The notes below the pieces were generated by a model that worked only from the letters and a program-made list of their open reading frames with translations, was not told the DNA's origin and made no database searches. A program made the position numbers and the translations under genes. From Verrucomicrobiaceae bacterium (GTDB taxonomy: Bacteria; Verrucomicrobiota; Verrucomicrobiia; Verrucomicrobiales; Verrucomicrobiaceae), in contig JAEUHK010000062.1 in the NCBI GenBank assembly GCA_016795465.1, positions 86,124 through 150,123 of the forward strand: a DNA stretch of 64,000 bases, written 5' to 3'. Within the stretch, counting starts at the first letter, position 1; the number at the start of each line of letters is the position of its first letter. Positions 61,677-64,000 of the stretch are shown here, piece after piece.

Positions 61677-63683
61677 TCACCCTTCCGCCATCATCGCGCG
61701 CAGACCGGCAAAGAAGTTCGTGTTTTCCTCCTGCGTCACCGCTTCCTTCATGTGGCGAGTGTAGTCCATCTCTTGGATGAATTTACGGTCCAGCTCCTTC
61801 AGGAACGGACTTGGCAGCGAGGTCTGCTTCTGGCCCCACTTCACGCGATTGCGCGTCATGCTGATCGTCAGTTTTTGCTTCGCGCGCGTGATGCCCACAT
61901 AAAAAAGCCGCCGCTCTTCATCGACACGTCCTTCCTCATAGCTGCGCCGGTGAGGCAGGATGCCTTGTTCAAGCCCTGGCAGATAAACCACGGGAAATTC
62001 CAACCCCTTCGACGCATGCATCGTGATCAAGCACACGCCCTTTTTCTTCTCGATGTCGTCCTTGTCCTCCCGCTCGTCGTCGAGGCAGATTTCGTCCAAA
62101 AAGCCGCCCAGGCCGTCCACGCGGTTCTTTTCATCGTAGGCATGGATCGTCTTCACCATCTCATGCACGCCCGTTTCCCAACGAAGCGTGTCCTCCGGTG
62201 TTTTCGCGCCCTTTTTCAGCCAGGTGAGGTAATCCGTCTCCTTGAGCAGCAGTTCAGTCATCTGCCCCAGCATCGTGCCCGGTGTGCTCGCGGCGGTATG
62301 ATACTTGGAAAGGAGCGCCACAAAGCCGCGCACGGCCACGCGAGCCTTTTCCGGAACCTGGCGCTGCCAGTCCGGGTCACATAGCGCCACCCACACGCTG
62401 TGGTGCTTCTCCATGCTGCGCTCCCGCGCCAGTTCTGCGATCGACGGCGTGATCCCGCGCGCGGGTGCGTTGATGATGCGCAGCAGGCTGATGTCATCGT
62501 GCGGGTTCGCGATCACTTTCAGGTAAGCCACGATGTCCTTCACCTCGCGGCGGTCGAAGAAACTGCGCGCACCAACGACTCGATACGGCACCTTCCGCTG
62601 GCGGAAGGCCTGCTCCAGCACACGAGACTGGTCGTTCGTGCGGAAAAGCACCGCGAAGTCCTCCCAGGGCCGCTTGTCGGCAAAATGCGCCGTCTCCACC
62701 TCCTTGGCCACCATGTCCGCCTCTTCCTTCTCGTCGTTTGTCGTCACAAGACGCACGTTTTCACCCTTTTCCTGGCGGCACCAAAGGCTCTTCGGCCGCC
62801 GCCCTGCGTTGAATTTGATCAGGCTGTTCGCCGTGTGCAGGATCGGTGTCGTGCTGCGGTAGTTCTCCTCCAGTTTCACGACATGTGGGTTCGGGAAGAA
62901 GTTCTCGAACTGCGTGATGTTCGTGATCTCCGCCCCACGCCATCCATAGATGCTCTGGTCGTCATCGCCCACCACGCACACGTTGAAGGGCGGCGGCACC
63001 AGCGCCTTCAGCAGGCGCATCTGGAGCGAGTTCGTGTCCTGGAACTCATCCACCATCACAAACCGGTGCCGTGCCTGCACCTGCGCGCGCACCTCCGCCG
63101 TCTTTTCGAGCAATTGCACGCCCAAAAGGAGCAGATCGTCGAAATCCATCACATTGCGCGCGCGCATCTCGTTTTGGTAGCGCTCCATGATCGCCGCGTC
63201 CGTCGATTCCTCCGCGTTGCCCAGGCTGTTGCCGTCATTCTTCGCCTTGCTGATGCGCGAAAGCATCACCCCCGCGTCCAGCGACTCCTCCGCCGTCAGC
63301 AGTTCCTTCAGCACCTGCTTGACGAGGCTTTCCTGCTCCGACTGGCTGTAAATGACGAAATTCTTCTTGTAGCCCACATGCTCCGCGAACTCGCGCAGCA
63401 GCCGCGCGCAGAAGGCGTGAAAGGTGCCAACGCCGATTTTTTTCCCCAGACCATCACGCACCATGCCCTTCACGCGCTCGCGCATCTCGTTCGCCGCCTT
63501 GTTCGTGAACGTCACGGCCAGGATGTGCCTCGGCTCGATGCCCTCATTCACCATGTGTGCGATGCGCGCCGTGATCACGCGCGTCTTCCCCGTGCCCGCG
63601 CCCGCGAGGATCAGCAGCGGGCCGTGGATGTGCGTCGCTGCTTCCCGCTGCTGCGGATTGAGAGTGCCCGTGAATCCGCTCAT
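61677..63683 (-). CDS. UvrD/PcrA/Rep-type DNA helicase
   Basis: The 668-aa SF1A helicase has LAGAGTGKTRVITAR (Walker A, 28-34), TFTNKAANEM (motif Ia), FVMVDEFQDTNSLQ (DEFQDT at 212-217), GDDDQSIYGWRGA, and LITMHASKGLEFPVVYLPG plus VGITRAKQKL toward the C terminus. It translocates 3' to 5' on DNA in repair and replication restart. PcrA, UvrD and Rep cannot be told apart with confidence by sequence here. It ends 18 bases from the convergent corA gene. Confidence 0.94.
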   Translation of the reverse strand: MSGFTGTLNPQQREAATHIHGPLLILAGAGTGKTRVITARIAHMVNEGIEPRHILAVTFTNKAANEMRERVKGMVRDGLGKKIGVGTFHAFCARLLREFAEHVGYKKNFVIYSQSEQESLVKQVLKELLTAEESLDAGVMLSRISKAKNDGNSLGNAEESTDAAIMERYQNEMRARNVMDFDDLLLLGVQLLEKTAEVRAQVQARHRFVMVDEFQDTNSLQMRLLKALVPPPFNVCVVGDDDQSIYGWRGAEITNITQFENFFPNPHVVKLEENYRSTTPILHTANSLIKFNAGRRPKSLWCRQEKGENVRLVTTNDEKEEADMVAKEVETAHFADKRPWEDFAVLFRTNDQSRVLEQAFRQRKVPYRVVGARSFFDRREVKDIVAYLKVIANPHDDISLLRIINAPARGITPSIAELARERSMEKHHSVWVALCDPDWQRQVPEKARVAVRGFVALLSKYHTAASTPGTMLGQMTELLLKETDYLTWLKKGAKTPEDTLRWETGVHEMVKTIHAYDEKNRVDGLGGFLDEICLDDEREDKDDIEKKKGVCLITMHASKGLEFPVVYLPGLEQGILPHRRSYEEGRVDEERRLFYVGITRAKQKLTISMTRNRVKWGQKQTSLPSPFLKELDRKFIQEMDYTRHMKEAVTQEENTNFFAGLRAMMAEG

Positions 63684-63840
63684 GCCTTATCACCTTTCAT
63701 CACCAGCCCGCTGCGCCTACGCGAGATCGCGAGGGGGAAAATCAGGCTGCAAACATCATGAATCATGCCCTGCTCATGCCACGGTGCCGCCATGATGCAA
63801 GCGGGTGCTGGACACGATTCGAATCACTTGTGCCACAATA

Positions 63841-64000
63841 TCAGCAGCAATCGCACCCGCAGCATTCACAGCCATCTCCATCACACGGATTGCAGTCGCA
63901 GAGAGAGCCGCCTTTGCCCGGCTTGCAGCACCGGATGACATCACAGCAGTCACAGCAATCACAATATTTGTTCCAGCAGCTTTCCCGTTTGTTTGGACGG
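63841..64000 (-). CDS. Cysteine-rich protein, C-terminal part (cut by window edge)
   Basis: The minus-strand frame from the window end to the TGA at 63841-63843 encodes 52 residues, 17 of them Cys. Motifs run YCDCCDCCD, RCCKPGKGG, LCDCNPCDGDG, CECCGCDCC-stop. The paired Cys and Asp/Gly spacing suggest a metal-binding or disulfide-linked tail, metallothionein-like in composition. The start and N-terminal domain lie outside the window, so its family is unknown. The codon pattern over the 52 codons is consistent with a real reading frame. Confidence 0.6.
   Translation of the reverse strand, partial: RPNKRESCWNKYCDCCDCCDVIRCCKPGKGGSLCDCNPCDGDGCECCGCDCC

Noticed and set aside
63815..63825. GATTCGAATC, which resembles a tRNA T-loop
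   Set aside because: The flanking bases do not form a 5-bp T-stem, acceptor or anticodon arms on either strand; it is a chance palindrome.
63774..63962. 62-residue minus-strand open frame MIAVTAVMSSG...
   Set aside because: It overlaps the cysteine-rich gene in another frame and has no RBS or homology; the Cys-rich frame is far better supported.

Overview
The window is a high-GC bacterial chromosome segment that most resembles a Verrucomicrobium (Verrucomicrobiaceae/Prosthecobacter-like). This is an inference from gene content: a DUF1800+DUF1501 pair, a sulfatase, PEP-CTERM proteins, SASA and acetyl-xylan-esterase-like hydrolases, ThuA-like and cyclase-like enzymes, and a collagen-like/FN3 pair. 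Shine-Dalgarno motifs are weak or absent at most starts, so start codons rest mainly on homology, signal peptides and gene overlaps. No rRNA, tRNA or insertion sequence was recognised.

Layout. 1-10.9 kb: housekeeping and catabolic genes (sulfatase fragment, HAD phosphatase, SixA-like phosphatase, diheme cytochrome c, RF3, esterase, 3-hydroxyisobutyrate-dehydrogenase-like enzyme, MFS transporter, RecD2 helicase). 10.9-13.2 kb: a collagen-like protein and an FN3 protein, then about 0.9 kb of non-coding DNA with a 41-bp minisatellite and a 122-nt hairpin. 13.2-17.2 kb: a likely operon of a subtilase and two PEP-CTERM proteins. 17.4-18.8 kb: cyclase and ThuA-like proteins. 19.0-22.4 kb: a four-gene minus-strand operon led by a WYL regulator, with two uncharacterised genes and a KTSC protein. 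22.5-23.7 kb: a small unknown protein and a vWA protein.

23.9-35.9 kb: a complete type I-E CRISPR-Cas system in the order cas3-cse1-cse2-cas6e-cas7-cas5-cas1-cas2, then a leader of about 68 bp and an array of 60 repeats (29 nt) and 59 spacers (32 nt) with a constant 61-bp period. Cas3 (HD plus helicase), the Cascade subunits, the Cas6e processing nuclease and the Cas1-Cas2 adaptation pair all keep the motifs expected of active proteins. cas6e lies between cse2 and cas7, unlike the E. coli order, and spacers 20 and 45 are identical.

36-64 kb: an unknown gene and a repeat-filled intergenic stretch; Mrp-type P-loop ATPase; the DUF1800/DUF1501 secretion-associated pair, in which a 2499-aa DUF1800 protein carries Calx-beta-like repeats inside the DUF1800 module; a large exported unknown protein; dihydroorotase; lipoproteins; a CII-like regulator; a ROK kinase; a large acetyl-xylan-esterase-like hydrolase; a lower-GC islet with a DMP19-like protein and a lipoprotein; SASA esterase; exonuclease III; CorA; UvrD/PcrA helicase; and at the right edge the C-terminus of an extremely cysteine-rich protein. 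Short palindromic elements recur throughout, some inside coding sequences.
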